Source of the DNA: JAKFDI01 sp044508835
GTDB taxonomy: Bacteria; Pseudomonadota; Gammaproteobacteria; Burkholderiales; Burkholderiaceae_C
DNA: 64,000 bases
NCBI GenBank assembly: GCA_044508835.1
Contig: JBIQHD010000002.1
Span: 237,979 to 301,978 of the forward strand
Reading direction: 5' to 3'
The first letter of the stretch is position 1, and every line of letters begins with the position of its first letter. The position numbers were made by a program, and so were the translations under genes. The notes under the pieces are model-generated. The model saw only the letters and a list, made by a program, of their open reading frames with translations. It searched no databases and had not been told where the DNA came from. This document shows positions 45,691-55,060 of the stretch, piece by piece.

Positions 45691-48044
45691 TCCCTCACCT
45701 TCAAGACGGAGACCAGGTCCAGCCGGTCGATCTGCCGCCGCACCACCAGGGCGCTGGCGATGCCCGCGGCGAGCACGCACAGCGCGGCCGTGGCGTACGT
45801 GGCCGGCTCGATGACGACCGGGAAATCGATGTTGTCCGACTGCATCGCCTGCATCAGCGCCCACGCCAAGCCGTAGCCCAGCACGCTGCCCAGCGGCAGC
45901 GCCAGCAGCAGCTCCAGGCCCAGCTCGGCGAGCAGCAGCATCGAGACCTCCGCGCGCGTCATGCCCAGCACGCGCAGGCTCGCCAGCTCCCAGGCCCGCT
46001 CGGACAGCGCGATGCGCGCCGCGTTGTAGGTGATGCCCACGGCCATCGCGACGGCGAACGCCGTCAGCACGCCGGTGAAGAACAGCAGGTTCGTCGCCGT
46101 GACTTCCTCGAAGCTGCGCAGCGAGCTGGCCTTGTCGAACACGGCCGCGATGCGCGGCGCCGACTTGACGGCCGCCTGGAAGTCGTCGCCGGCCAGCGGG
46201 TCGACGTGCAGCGCCGCGTGGCTGATGCCCTCGCCGTCGCCCGCGAGCCGGTTCATCGCGTCCAGCGCCATGTAGAGCTGCTTGCCGAACATCATCTGCA
46301 CCACCGCGTCCACGCGCACCGTCGCGCGCCGGCGGTGCCACAGCCGGAACTCCAGGTCGAGCGTGTCGCCCGGCCCCACGCCGAGCTCGCGCGCCAGCAG
46401 GCCGCTGACCATCACGCCCTCGGCCGGCATGGCGAGCGCGCCGTGCGACTCGTCCACCACGCGCATCAGCCGCGCCCCGGGCGCGTGGCCCGTCAGCGCG
46501 GTGTCGACGGTGCGGCCGTTGGCCGCCACGCGCACCGGCTCCGTGCGCCAGCCTTCGGCGTCGATCACGCCCGGCAGCCGCCGCAGCGCCGGCAGCGCCG
46601 AGGTCGGCAGCGGGTCGGTGAAATCGACCAGCACGTCGGCGCGCTGCACCTGGCGGAACTGCATGTCCATGATGGCCGCCACCGCGTCCGACCAGAACGA
46701 GCCCGAGATCTGCAGCGCCACGGCGCAGGCGATGCCCACCACGGTGAACAGCGCGCGCAGGCGCTGGCGCTGGATGTTGCGCACGACCATGCGCGCCGCC
46801 GTGCTCAGGCGGGCGGCGCCGCGCCAGCGGTCGAGCCAGGTCGGGGCGAAGGTCGGCGGCGCGGGCGGCAGCATCGCCTGCGCCGGCGACAGGGACAGCA
46901 CCGCGCGGATTGCGCCGAAGGCGCCGAGCGCCGCCGCCGCCATCACCGCCAGCACCGAGGCGCCGATCACCGCCGGCACCGGGCGGTAGTCCAGCGCGGC
47001 GAAGGCGAAGAAGTCGGCGTACATCGCCAGCATGCCCTCGCCGAGCAGGCGGCTGAGCGCCAGCCCGATGGCCACGCCCACCGCGCCGGTGGCCAGCGCC
47101 AGCTTCACGTAGTGCCAGGCGATCGCCGCGTCGCGGTAGCCCAGCGCCTTGAGCGCGGCGATCTGCTGGCGCTGGGTGGCGATCTGCCGGCTCATCACCA
47201 CGTGGAGCACGAACGCCGCCACCGCGAGGAAGATGCCGGGCAGCACCGAGCCCAGCACCTGCTGCTGGCGCATCTCGTCGGCCACGATGGCGTTCGAGGC
47301 CTGGTCCTCGCGCGGCACCGCGCCGACCGCGCCCCAGGGCTCGAGCAGCCGGTCCACCGCGGCGACCACCGCGGCCGGCCGCGCGCCGGCGTGCAGGCGC
47401 AGCGCCGCGCGGTTGAAGGCGCCGTCCATGTCGAAGGCCGCGGCCAGGCGGTCGCGGTCGAGCCACAGCACGCCGAACCCTTCGTCGTCCATGCCGTTGC
47501 CGCGGGTGGCGTAGACGTACTCGGGCGACAGCACGATGCCCACGATGCGCACCTGCTCGCGGCGGCCGTTGAGCAGCGCGTGCAGCGTCGAGCCCGGGCG
47601 CAGCCCGCGGCGCTTCGCGAAGCGCTCGGTGACCACGGCCTCGAGCTCGGCGGCGCGCTCGGGCAGGCGGCCCGTGCGCAGCGTCAGCGCGTTCAGCCCC
47701 TGCGGGCGGTCGAGCGCCAGGCCGATCAGCCGCCCGGTCAGCGGCATCCGCACGCCCTCGATGTCGATCTGCGTGTCGAACGCCGTGTCCAGCTTGACCT
47801 CGGCCACGCCGTCGATCGCCTCCAGCCGCGCCTGCAGCGCGCGCGGCGCGCGGCGCACGCTCGCGAACACGTCGGCGAAGCGCGACTCGGCGTAGTACGC
47901 GTCGCGCGAGCGCTCGAGCGAGGCGTGCGTCGAGAACGCGCCGACGAAGCCGGCCACGCCGCAGGCCACCACCATCGCGATGGTGAACACCTGGGCGCGC
48001 AGGCGCTTCAGGTCGCGCCAGAGCTTGACGTCCAGGGCCTTCAT
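45687..48044 (-). CDS. ABC exporter permease (FtsX/MacB-like, duplicated)
   Basis: A 785-residue membrane protein with two FtsX-type halves: a helix near 17-38, a large periplasmic domain, three helices (about 255-380), then a further helix with a second periplasmic domain and three C-terminal helices. This double arrangement is that of YbbP/DevC-type exporters rather than single-unit MacB. Together with the ATPase and adaptor it likely exports a lipid, peptide or secondary metabolite. Spacing to the ATPase gene is 7 bases. Confidence 0.9.
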   Translation of the reverse strand: MKALDVKLWRDLKRLRAQVFTIAMVVACGVAGFVGAFSTHASLERSRDAYYAESRFADVFASVRRAPRALQARLEAIDGVAEVKLDTAFDTQIDIEGVRMPLTGRLIGLALDRPQGLNALTLRTGRLPERAAELEAVVTERFAKRRGLRPGSTLHALLNGRREQVRIVGIVLSPEYVYATRGNGMDDEGFGVLWLDRDRLAAAFDMDGAFNRAALRLHAGARPAAVVAAVDRLLEPWGAVGAVPREDQASNAIVADEMRQQQVLGSVLPGIFLAVAAFVLHVVMSRQIATQRQQIAALKALGYRDAAIAWHYVKLALATGAVGVAIGLALSRLLGEGMLAMYADFFAFAALDYRPVPAVIGASVLAVMAAAALGAFGAIRAVLSLSPAQAMLPPAPPTFAPTWLDRWRGAARLSTAARMVVRNIQRQRLRALFTVVGIACAVALQISGSFWSDAVAAIMDMQFRQVQRADVLVDFTDPLPTSALPALRRLPGVIDAEGWRTEPVRVAANGRTVDTALTGHAPGARLMRVVDESHGALAMPAEGVMVSGLLARELGVGPGDTLDLEFRLWHRRRATVRVDAVVQMMFGKQLYMALDAMNRLAGDGEGISHAALHVDPLAGDDFQAAVKSAPRIAAVFDKASSLRSFEEVTATNLLFFTGVLTAFAVAMAVGITYNAARIALSERAWELASLRVLGMTRAEVSMLLLAELGLELLLALPLGSVLGYGLAWALMQAMQSDNIDFPVVIEPATYATAALCVLAAGIASALVVRRQIDRLDLVSVLKVRE

Positions 48045-48051
48045 CGCGCGC

Positions 48052-48785
<734 letters not shown>

Positions 48786-48789
<4 letters not shown>

Positions 48790-51443
48790 AGCGCGAGCCG
48801 CACGATGCGCGTCCCCGGCTCCTCGCGGCTGCGCGTCTCGTCGAAGCCCAGCCGCTCGGCCAGGGCGCGCATGCCGAGGTTCTCGTCCAGCACCACCGCC
48901 ATCAGCACCTGCGTGCCGTGCTGCTTCAGGTAGGCGATGAGCTTCTTCATCAGCAGCTGGCCGAGCCCGCCGCCCTTCTGGTCGGAGCGCACGACGATGC
49001 CGAACTCGGCCTCGATGTTGTCGGGGTCCATCAGCGCGCGCGCCACGCCGAGCGTCTCTTCCCTGCCGTCGGGGCCGGTGGCCACGGCGATGAAGGCCAT
49101 CTCGCGCGCGTAGTCGATCTGCGTGAGGCGCGCCAGCTCGCTGTGCTCGATGCTGCGGCGGCTGTAGAACACGCGCAGGCGCACGTCCTCCGGGTCGAGC
49201 CGCCCGAGGAAGTGCCGGTGCTGCAGCTCGTCCTCCGGCCGGATGGGGCGCAGCGTGAGCGTGCGGCCGCGCCACTGCACCGTCTCGACCAGGTGGGCCG
49301 GGTAGGGGCGGATGGCGAAGCTCTCGGCGCCGGCGGGCCGCGCCGCGCTGACGGCGATGCGCGCATCCAGCGCGATGGCGCCGTGCTCGTCGACCACCAG
49401 CGGGTTGATGTCGAGCTCGGACACCTCGGGCACCTCGGCCAGCAGCTGCGACACGGCCACCAGCACGTCGTGCACGGCTGCCTCGTCGGCCGCCGGCGTG
49501 TCGCGAAAGCCCTTGAGCAGCCGGGCCACGCGCGTGCGCTCCACCAGCGCGCGCGCCAGCGGCACGTTCAGCGGCGGCAGGGCGATGGCGCGGTCGGCCA
49601 GCACCTCCACCGCCACGCCGCCCGCGCCGAAGAGGATGGTCGGGCCGAACACCGGGTCGATGCTGGCGCCGACGATCAGCTCCTGGGCGTGCTTGCGCCG
49701 CACCATCTGCTGCACGGTGAAGCCGTCCAGCCGCGCCTGCGGCCGCTCGCGGCGGATGCGGCGCAGCATGGCGTCGGCGCAGTCGCGCAGCTCCTCGGCG
49801 GAATGGATGTTGAGCGCCACGCCGCCCACGTCGGACTTGTGCGTGATGTCGGCCGAGAGGATCTTCAGCACCACCGGGTAGCCGATGGCGTTGGCCGCCG
49901 CCACGGCGGCGCCGGCGTCGGGCGCCACGCTGCGGGTCTGCGTGACCGGGATGTCGAAGGCCGCGAGCACCGCCTTGGCCTCGGGCTCGGTGAGCATGCC
50001 GCGGCCGTTGGCGAGCACCTGCGCCACCACCCGGCGCGCCGTCGCCACGTCGGGCGGCTTGCGGCTGCCGCCGGCGGGCGGCGTCTCGATCAGCAGCGCC
50101 TGGTTGCGGCGGTAGGTCTGCAGCATCTCGAAGGCGCGCACGCCCTGCTCGGGCGTGGCCAGGCAGGCGATGCCGGCCCGGCGGAAGAGGTCGCGCGCCG
50201 CCGCGATGGCGCTGCCGCCCAGCCAGCAGCTCATCAGCCGCTGCGGCGCGCTGCGCGCCAGCGGCAGCAGGGTCTGCGCGATGTCCGTCGCCGGCACGAT
50301 GGCGGTGGGCGCGTGGATGAAGAACACCGCCGGGTGGCCGGGGTCGTCCAGCAGCGCCTGCAGCGCCTGCACGTAGCGCTCGGCGGGGGCGTCGCCGATG
50401 ATGTCCACCGGGTTCGCGCGCGACCAGTTGCCGGGCAGGTGCGCGTCGAGCCGGGCCAGGGTCTGCGGCGCGAGCTCGGCCAGCGGCACGCCCATGAACT
50501 CGGCGGCGTCGGCCGCCAGCACGCCGGCGCCGCCGCCGTTGGTGAGCACCACCAGCTGCTCGCTTCGGTTGCCGCGGAAGCGCGCCAGCGTCTCGGCCGC
50601 GGTGAACAGCTGCTGCAGGGTGTTCACGCGCAGCATGCCGGCGCGGCGGATGGCGGCGTCGAACACCAGGTCGGAGCCGGCCAGCGCGCCGGTGTGCGAG
50701 GCCGCCGCCGCCTGGCCGTGGCTGGAGCGCCCGGCCTTCACCACGATCACCGGCTTGTTGCGCGCCGCCGCGCGCGCGGCCGACATGAACTTGCGCGGCT
50801 CCTCGATGCTCTCGATGTAGAGCAGGATGGCGCGCGTCCTGGCGTCGCTGGCGAGATAGTCCAGCATGTCGCCGAAGTCGACGTCGCTGCGCTCGCCGAG
50901 CGAGACGAACTGCGAGAAGCCGATGCCGCGGTCGTGCGCCCAGTCGAGCATGGCCGTCATCAGCGCGCCCGACTGCGACACGAAGGCCAGCTCGCCCGGG
51001 AGCGCCTGCGCATGCGCGAAGCTCGCGTTCAGCCCGATGTGCGGCGAGAGCAGGCCGATGCAGTTCGGCCCGAGGATGCGCAGCAGGTGCGGCCGGGCGG
51101 CGTCGAGCATGGCCTGCTTCTGCTCGGGCGAAAGCCCGGCGGTGACGACGATGGCCGCGCGCGTGCCGGCCGCGCCGAGCTCCTCGATCAGGCCGGGCAC
51201 GGTGGCCGGCGGCGTGCAGATCACGGCCAGCTCGGGCACCACCGGCAGGTCGCGCACGTGCGCATGCACGGTCTCGCCGTCGAGCTGGCGGTGCTTGAGG
51301 TTGACCGCCAGCACCGGGCCGCCGAAGGTGCCGCTGCGCAGGTTGCGCCACACGGTGGCGCCCACGCTGGCGGGGCGCGGCGAGGCGCCGATGACCGCGA
51401 CGCTCGCGGGGTCGAACAGCTGGTCGAGGTGGCGGATGCTCAT
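48786..51443 (-). CDS. Bifunctional NDP-forming acyl-CoA ligase / GNAT acetyltransferase (Pat/PatZ-like)
   Basis: An 885-residue protein with the architecture of protein acetyltransferase Pat: CoA-binding and ligase domains (about 1-460), an ATP-grasp part (about 480-700) and a C-terminal GNAT domain (about 715-885) with the acetyl-CoA loop RSDQKGGGLGQLL. His250 in SHTGALAG aligns with the phospho-histidine of ADP-forming acyl-CoA synthetases, so the ligase half may be active rather than only regulatory. Family members acetylate lysines of metabolic enzymes, notably acyl-CoA ligases. It is divergent from a UspA-type gene and coupled to an ABC exporter downstream. Confidence 0.92.
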
Positions 51444-51655
51444 GGAGGGCTCGTGGCGGCGGGGGACGGGACAGGCCGGGCGGCGTGCGCGGCGCCCGGC
51501 GTGCAGGCCCGGTTGTGACCGCTTGCCCGGCGCGCGTCAAGCGCCGCGGGGCGCCGCATCTTGACGCAGAGCAAGCGCGCGGCCTGCCCCGGCGCTAGGC
51601 TCGGGCAGCGGGCGGGCGCCGACCGGCCGGCCCGCCGCCAACCGGAGAGAGACCC
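51444..51655. promoter_or_regulatory. Divergent control region with FNR/Dnr-like box
   Basis: The 212-base gap between the acyltransferase and universal stress protein genes carries TTGACGCAGAGCAA at 51561-51574, which matches TTGAT-N4-ATCAA at 8 of 10 defined positions with exact spacing. It lies about 88 bases before the stress protein ATG. Control by an FNR/Anr/Dnr-type activator is inferred. Confidence 0.5.
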
Positions 51656-52093
51656 ATGAAGATCCTGCTGCCACTGGATGGCTCCGAGCACGCGCTCAGC
51701 GCCGTGCGCCACGCCATCCGGCTCGTCGACGAGGGGCTCGACGCGAGCTTCGTGCTGACCAACGTGCAGGCGCCCGCCTACCTGTACGAGGTGGTGATGG
51801 CCTCTCCCGACGCGATCGGCCGCGCCACCGGGGCGGCCGCGGCCAGCGCGCTCGACGCCGGGCGGGCGCTGCTCGATGCGGCCGACATCCCCTACGAGGT
51901 CGAGCCCGCCACCGGCGAGCCGGTGCCGATGCTGCTCGAGGTGATCGAGCGCCACGCCTGCGACGCCGTCATCATGGGCACGCACGGCCACGGCGCGCTG
52001 CGCGCCGTGCTGCTCGGCTCGGTGTCGCAGGGGCTGGTGCAGCATTCGCCGGTGCCGGTCACCCTGGTGCGTCCGGCGCCGGCGCAGGAGTAG
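51656..52093 (+). CDS. Universal stress protein (UspA family)
   Basis: A 145-residue single-domain universal stress protein: MKILLPLDGSEHALSAVRHAI at the start and the ATP-binding G-x2-G-x9-G(S) pattern in GTHGHGALRAVLLGSVSQGLVQHSPVPVTLV near the end. A GGAGAGAG site precedes the ATG. ATP-binding Usps are often induced by oxygen limitation in this group, fitting the nearby FNR-like box. Precise role unknown. Confidence 0.93.
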   Translation: MKILLPLDGSEHALSAVRHAIRLVDEGLDASFVLTNVQAPAYLYEVVMASPDAIGRATGAAAASALDAGRALLDAADIPYEVEPATGEPVPMLLEVIERHACDAVIMGTHGHGALRAVLLGSVSQGLVQHSPVPVTLVRPAPAQE

Positions 52094-52101
52094 CCGGCGC
52101 G

Positions 52102-52848
52102 TCAGCGCGCCAGGAAGCCGCCGTCCACCGGGAAGTACGCGCCGGTCACGAACGAGGCCCGGTCGCTCGCGAGCCACAGCACCAGCTCGGCCACCTCCTC
52201 GGGCGTGCCCAGGCGGCCCATGGGATGCAGCGCGACCAGCGCCGCGTGCGCCGCGGGGTCGGCGTCGACGGGGGCGATGAGCGGCGTCTTGATGAAGGCC
52301 GGGCCCACCGCGTTGATGCGCACGCCCTGCGTCGCGTACTCGAGCGCGGCCGACTTGGTGAGGCCCAGCACGCCGTGCTTGGCCGCGGTGTAGGCGGGCG
52401 AGTTCGCGAAGCCGACGGCGCCCAGGATGGACGCCATGTTGACGATGGCGCCGCCGCCGTTCGCCAGCATGGCCGCGATCTGGTACTTCATGCCGTGGAA
52501 CACGCCCGACAGGTTCACGCCGATGACCTGCGCCCAGGCGTCGAGCGGGTAGTCGGCGGTGGGGGCGAGGGCGCCGCCGATGCCGGCGTTGTTGCAGGCG
52601 GCGTCCAGCCGGCCGTAGTGGCGCACGGTGCGGGCGACGAGCTGCTCGCACTCGGCGGCGCTGCTCACGTCGCAGGTGAAGAAGACCGCGTCGCCGCCCT
52701 GCTGCCTGACGAGCGCCACGGTCTCCTCGCCGCCCGCGGCATCGGTGTCGGAGACGACGACCCGGGAGCCCTCGCGGGCCCAGGCGAGCGCGATGGCGCG
52801 GCCGATGCCGGACGCGGCGCCGGTGACGAGTGCGGTCCTGTCTTTCAT
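52102..52848 (-). CDS. SDR-family oxidoreductase
   Basis: A 248-residue short-chain dehydrogenase with TGAASGIGRAIA (8-19), NNAGIGG, catalytic Ser in MASILGA and Tyr-Lys in YTAAKHG. It resembles glucose 1-dehydrogenase/3-oxoacyl reductase types and has no certain substrate. It is convergent with the stress protein gene (8 bases between the stops). A good FNR/Dnr box lies 78 bases upstream of its ATG, which suggests it is expressed under low oxygen. Confidence 0.9.
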   Translation of the reverse strand: MKDRTALVTGAASGIGRAIALAWAREGSRVVVSDTDAAGGEETVALVRQQGGDAVFFTCDVSSAAECEQLVARTVRHYGRLDAACNNAGIGGALAPTADYPLDAWAQVIGVNLSGVFHGMKYQIAAMLANGGGAIVNMASILGAVGFANSPAYTAAKHGVLGLTKSAALEYATQGVRINAVGPAFIKTPLIAPVDADPAAHAALVALHPMGRLGTPEEVAELVLWLASDRASFVTGAYFPVDGGFLAR

Positions 52849-52925
52849 GGCGGTTCTCCTTGACGGCTGCGGCCCGCGATGGCAGGCCGGATGCGGCCAT
52901 GATGGGCGGACCGGGGGCGGGAGGC

Positions 52926-52939
52926 TTGATGCACGTCAA
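52926..52939. promoter_or_regulatory. FNR/Dnr-type box upstream of SDR gene
   Basis: TTGATGCACGTCAA matches TTGAT-N4-ATCAA at 9 of 10 defined positions. It is in the 151-base gap between the NnrS-like gene end (53000) and the SDR start (52848), placed to act on the SDR gene. Confidence 0.65.
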
Positions 52940-52999
52940 CACGAAGGGCGTGGGCATCCGCCGGAGATCAAGCCGGCGCCGCGAAGCGAGTCGGGAGCG

Positions 53000-54115
53000 C
53001 TAGCGCCGCCGCCACGCCAGGGCGGAGCCCACCATCGTCAGCGCGAACAGCAGGATGGCCGCGGCGTTCAGCCCGGCGCCGAGCCGGTGCAGGCCGGCAT
53101 CGCCGAGCCCCGGCCCGAGCCGCAGCAGCAGCGAGCCGTGCAGCAGCGCCAGGGGCAGGTAGAACCACGGGCCGAACAGCAGCTTGACGCGCGCCACCGC
53201 CGGCAGGATGACCGGCCCATGCGCCATCACCATGCTGACGATGAAGCCCAGGCCCACCGCATGCAGCGCGGCGTCGCGCGTGGGCAGGCCCCAGGCCATG
53301 GCCAGCCAGGCCGCGCCGCCGATCGCCAGCCAGCCGTAGCCCAGCAGCAGCGCCAGCGCCATGTAGCGGCTCAGGCCGTTGGCGGCGATGGTGCGCCGGG
53401 CGATGTCGAACAGCCCGAGCCAGGCCGCGAGCAGCAGCAGCGCCGCGCCGTACAGCGCGGCGCCGGCGCGCGGCGCGAAGGCGCAGAGCAGGGCGCCGCC
53501 GGCCAGCGCCGCGAGCAGGGCGACCAGCGCCGGCTGCGCGCCCGCGTGGCGGCGCATCAGGCGCGTCATCTCCAGCCGCTCGGCGGCGATGGTGACGACG
53601 AGGAAGGCGAGCCAGCCGGCCAGCGTGGCCAGCGGCGCCGCGTCGGCGGCGAAGGCGAGGTTGGCGGCCAGCCAGCACAGCGCGCCGGCCAGCAGCACGC
53701 GGGTGTGCGCGGCGCGCTGGCGGCGCACGATCTGCACGCTGGCGGCGCAGAACACGAGCGCGGCCGCCACCAGCAGTGCGCCGCCGGCGCGCGCCTGGCC
53801 CGCCAGCAGCGCCACCGCGCCGAGGCCCGAGAGCAGCGGCGCCGCGAAGGCGTAGCGCGCGTTCAGCGCCACGGCGCGCTCCATCGCCACCACGGTGCCG
53901 AAGAAGCCGCAGATCATCAGCGCCGCGTGCTGCAGCACGCCCTGCGCCAGCACCTCGCCCTGCCAGCGCTCGGGCAGGGCGATGCCGGCGCGCACCAGCC
54001 CGCCCAGCACGCCGGCGACCAGCGCGGCGGCGGCCAGCAGCAGGATGGCCAGGCGCCAGCGCGGCCGCGCGCGGGCGCCGGCCGCGCGTGCCGACGCGGC
54101 GCCGGGCCGGCTCAC
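53000..54115 (-). CDS. Multi-pass membrane protein, NnrS-like
   Basis: A hydrophobic protein of about 371 residues with some 11-12 predicted helices and conserved-looking histidines in LQHAALMICGFFGT and LHAVGLGFIVSMVMAHGPVILPAV. This layout resembles NnrS, a haem- and copper-containing membrane protein that relieves nitrosative stress in denitrifiers; the call leans on context as well. I favour a GTG at 54115 that overlaps the DUF59 stop as GTGA; an ATG at 54163 would overlap that gene by 52 bases. It ends the NsrR-led run. Confidence 0.65.
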   Translation of the reverse strand: MSRPGAASARAAGARARPRWRLAILLLAAAALVAGVLGGLVRAGIALPERWQGEVLAQGVLQHAALMICGFFGTVVAMERAVALNARYAFAAPLLSGLGAVALLAGQARAGGALLVAAALVFCAASVQIVRRQRAAHTRVLLAGALCWLAANLAFAADAAPLATLAGWLAFLVVTIAAERLEMTRLMRRHAGAQPALVALLAALAGGALLCAFAPRAGAALYGAALLLLAAWLGLFDIARRTIAANGLSRYMALALLLGYGWLAIGGAAWLAMAWGLPTRDAALHAVGLGFIVSMVMAHGPVILPAVARVKLLFGPWFYLPLALLHGSLLLRLGPGLGDAGLHRLGAGLNAAAILLFALTMVGSALAWRRR

Positions 54116-54447
54116 CAGCCCATGAACGCGCGGGCGCGCGGGCTCAGCCGCTCGGGTGTCCATGGCGGGTCCCAGAACAGTTCGACCTCGACCGCGTACT
54201 GCGCGGGCAGCACGCGGTCGAGCGCGTCCTGCACGTCCTCGAGGATCACGTCGGCCACCGGGCAGGCGGCCGAGGTCATGGTCATCAGCACGTGCACGCG
54301 GGCGTCGTCCACCGTCACGCGGTAGATGAGGCCCACGTCGACGATGCTCAGCGCCATCTCGGGGTCGATCACCGAGCGCAGCGCGCCGAGGATGGGCGCC
54401 TGCAGGGCGGGGTCGCCCACGTAGGGGTAGCCGGCGTCGGCGTCCAT
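54112..54447 (-). CDS. DUF59/MIP18-family protein (Fe-S assembly-type)
   Basis: A 111-residue protein of the MIP18/PaaD/SufT family: ILGALRSVIDPEMALSIVDVGLIYRVTVDD, then MTMTSAACPVADVILEDVQDAL with the single conserved Cys, and ELFWDPPWTPERLS at the end. Members help mature iron-sulphur proteins. Here it follows the Fe-S regulator NsrR by 5 bases, so a role in repairing or loading Fe-S centres under nitric oxide is plausible but inferred. Confidence 0.9.
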   Translation of the reverse strand: MDADAGYPYVGDPALQAPILGALRSVIDPEMALSIVDVGLIYRVTVDDARVHVLMTMTSAACPVADVILEDVQDALDRVLPAQYAVEVELFWDPPWTPERLSPRARAFMGW

Positions 54448-54452
54448 CGCGT

Positions 54453-54932
54453 TCAGGAGGCCTCGACCGGCGGCAGGCGGCGGGCGGCGAAGTCGGGCCG
54501 GGTGGCGAAGAGCACGGGCGAGAGCGCCTCGCGGTTGTGCACCAGGTCCTGCAGCGTGTGGGCGTCCAGCACGGCGTAGAACGCCGCCACGGCCTCGCGC
54601 AGCACGCCCTGCAGGCGGCAGATGGGCGCGATGGTGCAGCGGTTGGTGAGCGGGTCGAAGCACTCGGCCGCCAGGTCGGTGCCTTCGGTGCGGCGCACCA
54701 CGTCGCCCACGTTGATCTGCTCCGGCGTGCGCGCCAGGCCCATGCCGCCGCCCTTGCCGCGCACGGTGGCGAGCAGGCCTTCCTTGCCGAGGAAGTGCAC
54801 CACCTTCGTCAGGTGGTTCTCGGACACGTCGAAGGCGGTGGCGATCTCGGCGATCGTCGCGCGGCGCGTGGGCTCGGCGGCGAGGTAGATCAGCACCCGC
54901 AGGCTGTAGTCGGTGAAGCTGGTGAGTTTCAT
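54453..54932 (-). CDS. nsrR: NsrR, nitric-oxide-sensing Rrf2-family repressor
   Basis: A 159-residue Rrf2 regulator starting MKLTSFTDYSLRVLIYLA, with winged helix to about residue 65 (FDVSENHLTKVVHFLGKEGLL, TVRGKGGGMGLA). The three Fe-S ligand cysteines occur in ECFDPLTNRCTIAPICRLQ with NsrR spacing. In denitrifiers NsrR represses NO-handling genes until NO destroys its cluster. It lies downstream of the NO reductase gene and heads the DUF59/NnrS-like run. Confidence 0.93.
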   Translation of the reverse strand: MKLTSFTDYSLRVLIYLAAEPTRRATIAEIATAFDVSENHLTKVVHFLGKEGLLATVRGKGGGMGLARTPEQINVGDVVRRTEGTDLAAECFDPLTNRCTIAPICRLQGVLREAVAAFYAVLDAHTLQDLVHNREALSPVLFATRPDFAARRLPPVEAS

Positions 54933-55011
54933 CGCGGGTCTCTCGGCGGTGGGTGTTCGTCGATCGGAGTCATTGTTTCACCGGGGGGTTCTCGAAGAGG
55001 TCGCCAAGGCG

Positions 55012-55039
55012 AAAAAGGGAGCCGGCATGGCCGGCCCCC
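55012..55039 (-). terminator. Terminator after NO reductase gene
   Basis: On the minus strand a 10-base GC stem (55030-55039 with 55017-55026, one G-T pair) with a 3-base loop is followed by five T. It lies 21 bases after the NO reductase stop and separates that gene from nsrR. Confidence 0.88.
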
Positions 55040-55060
55040 TGGTTGCCATGGCGCGAGGCG

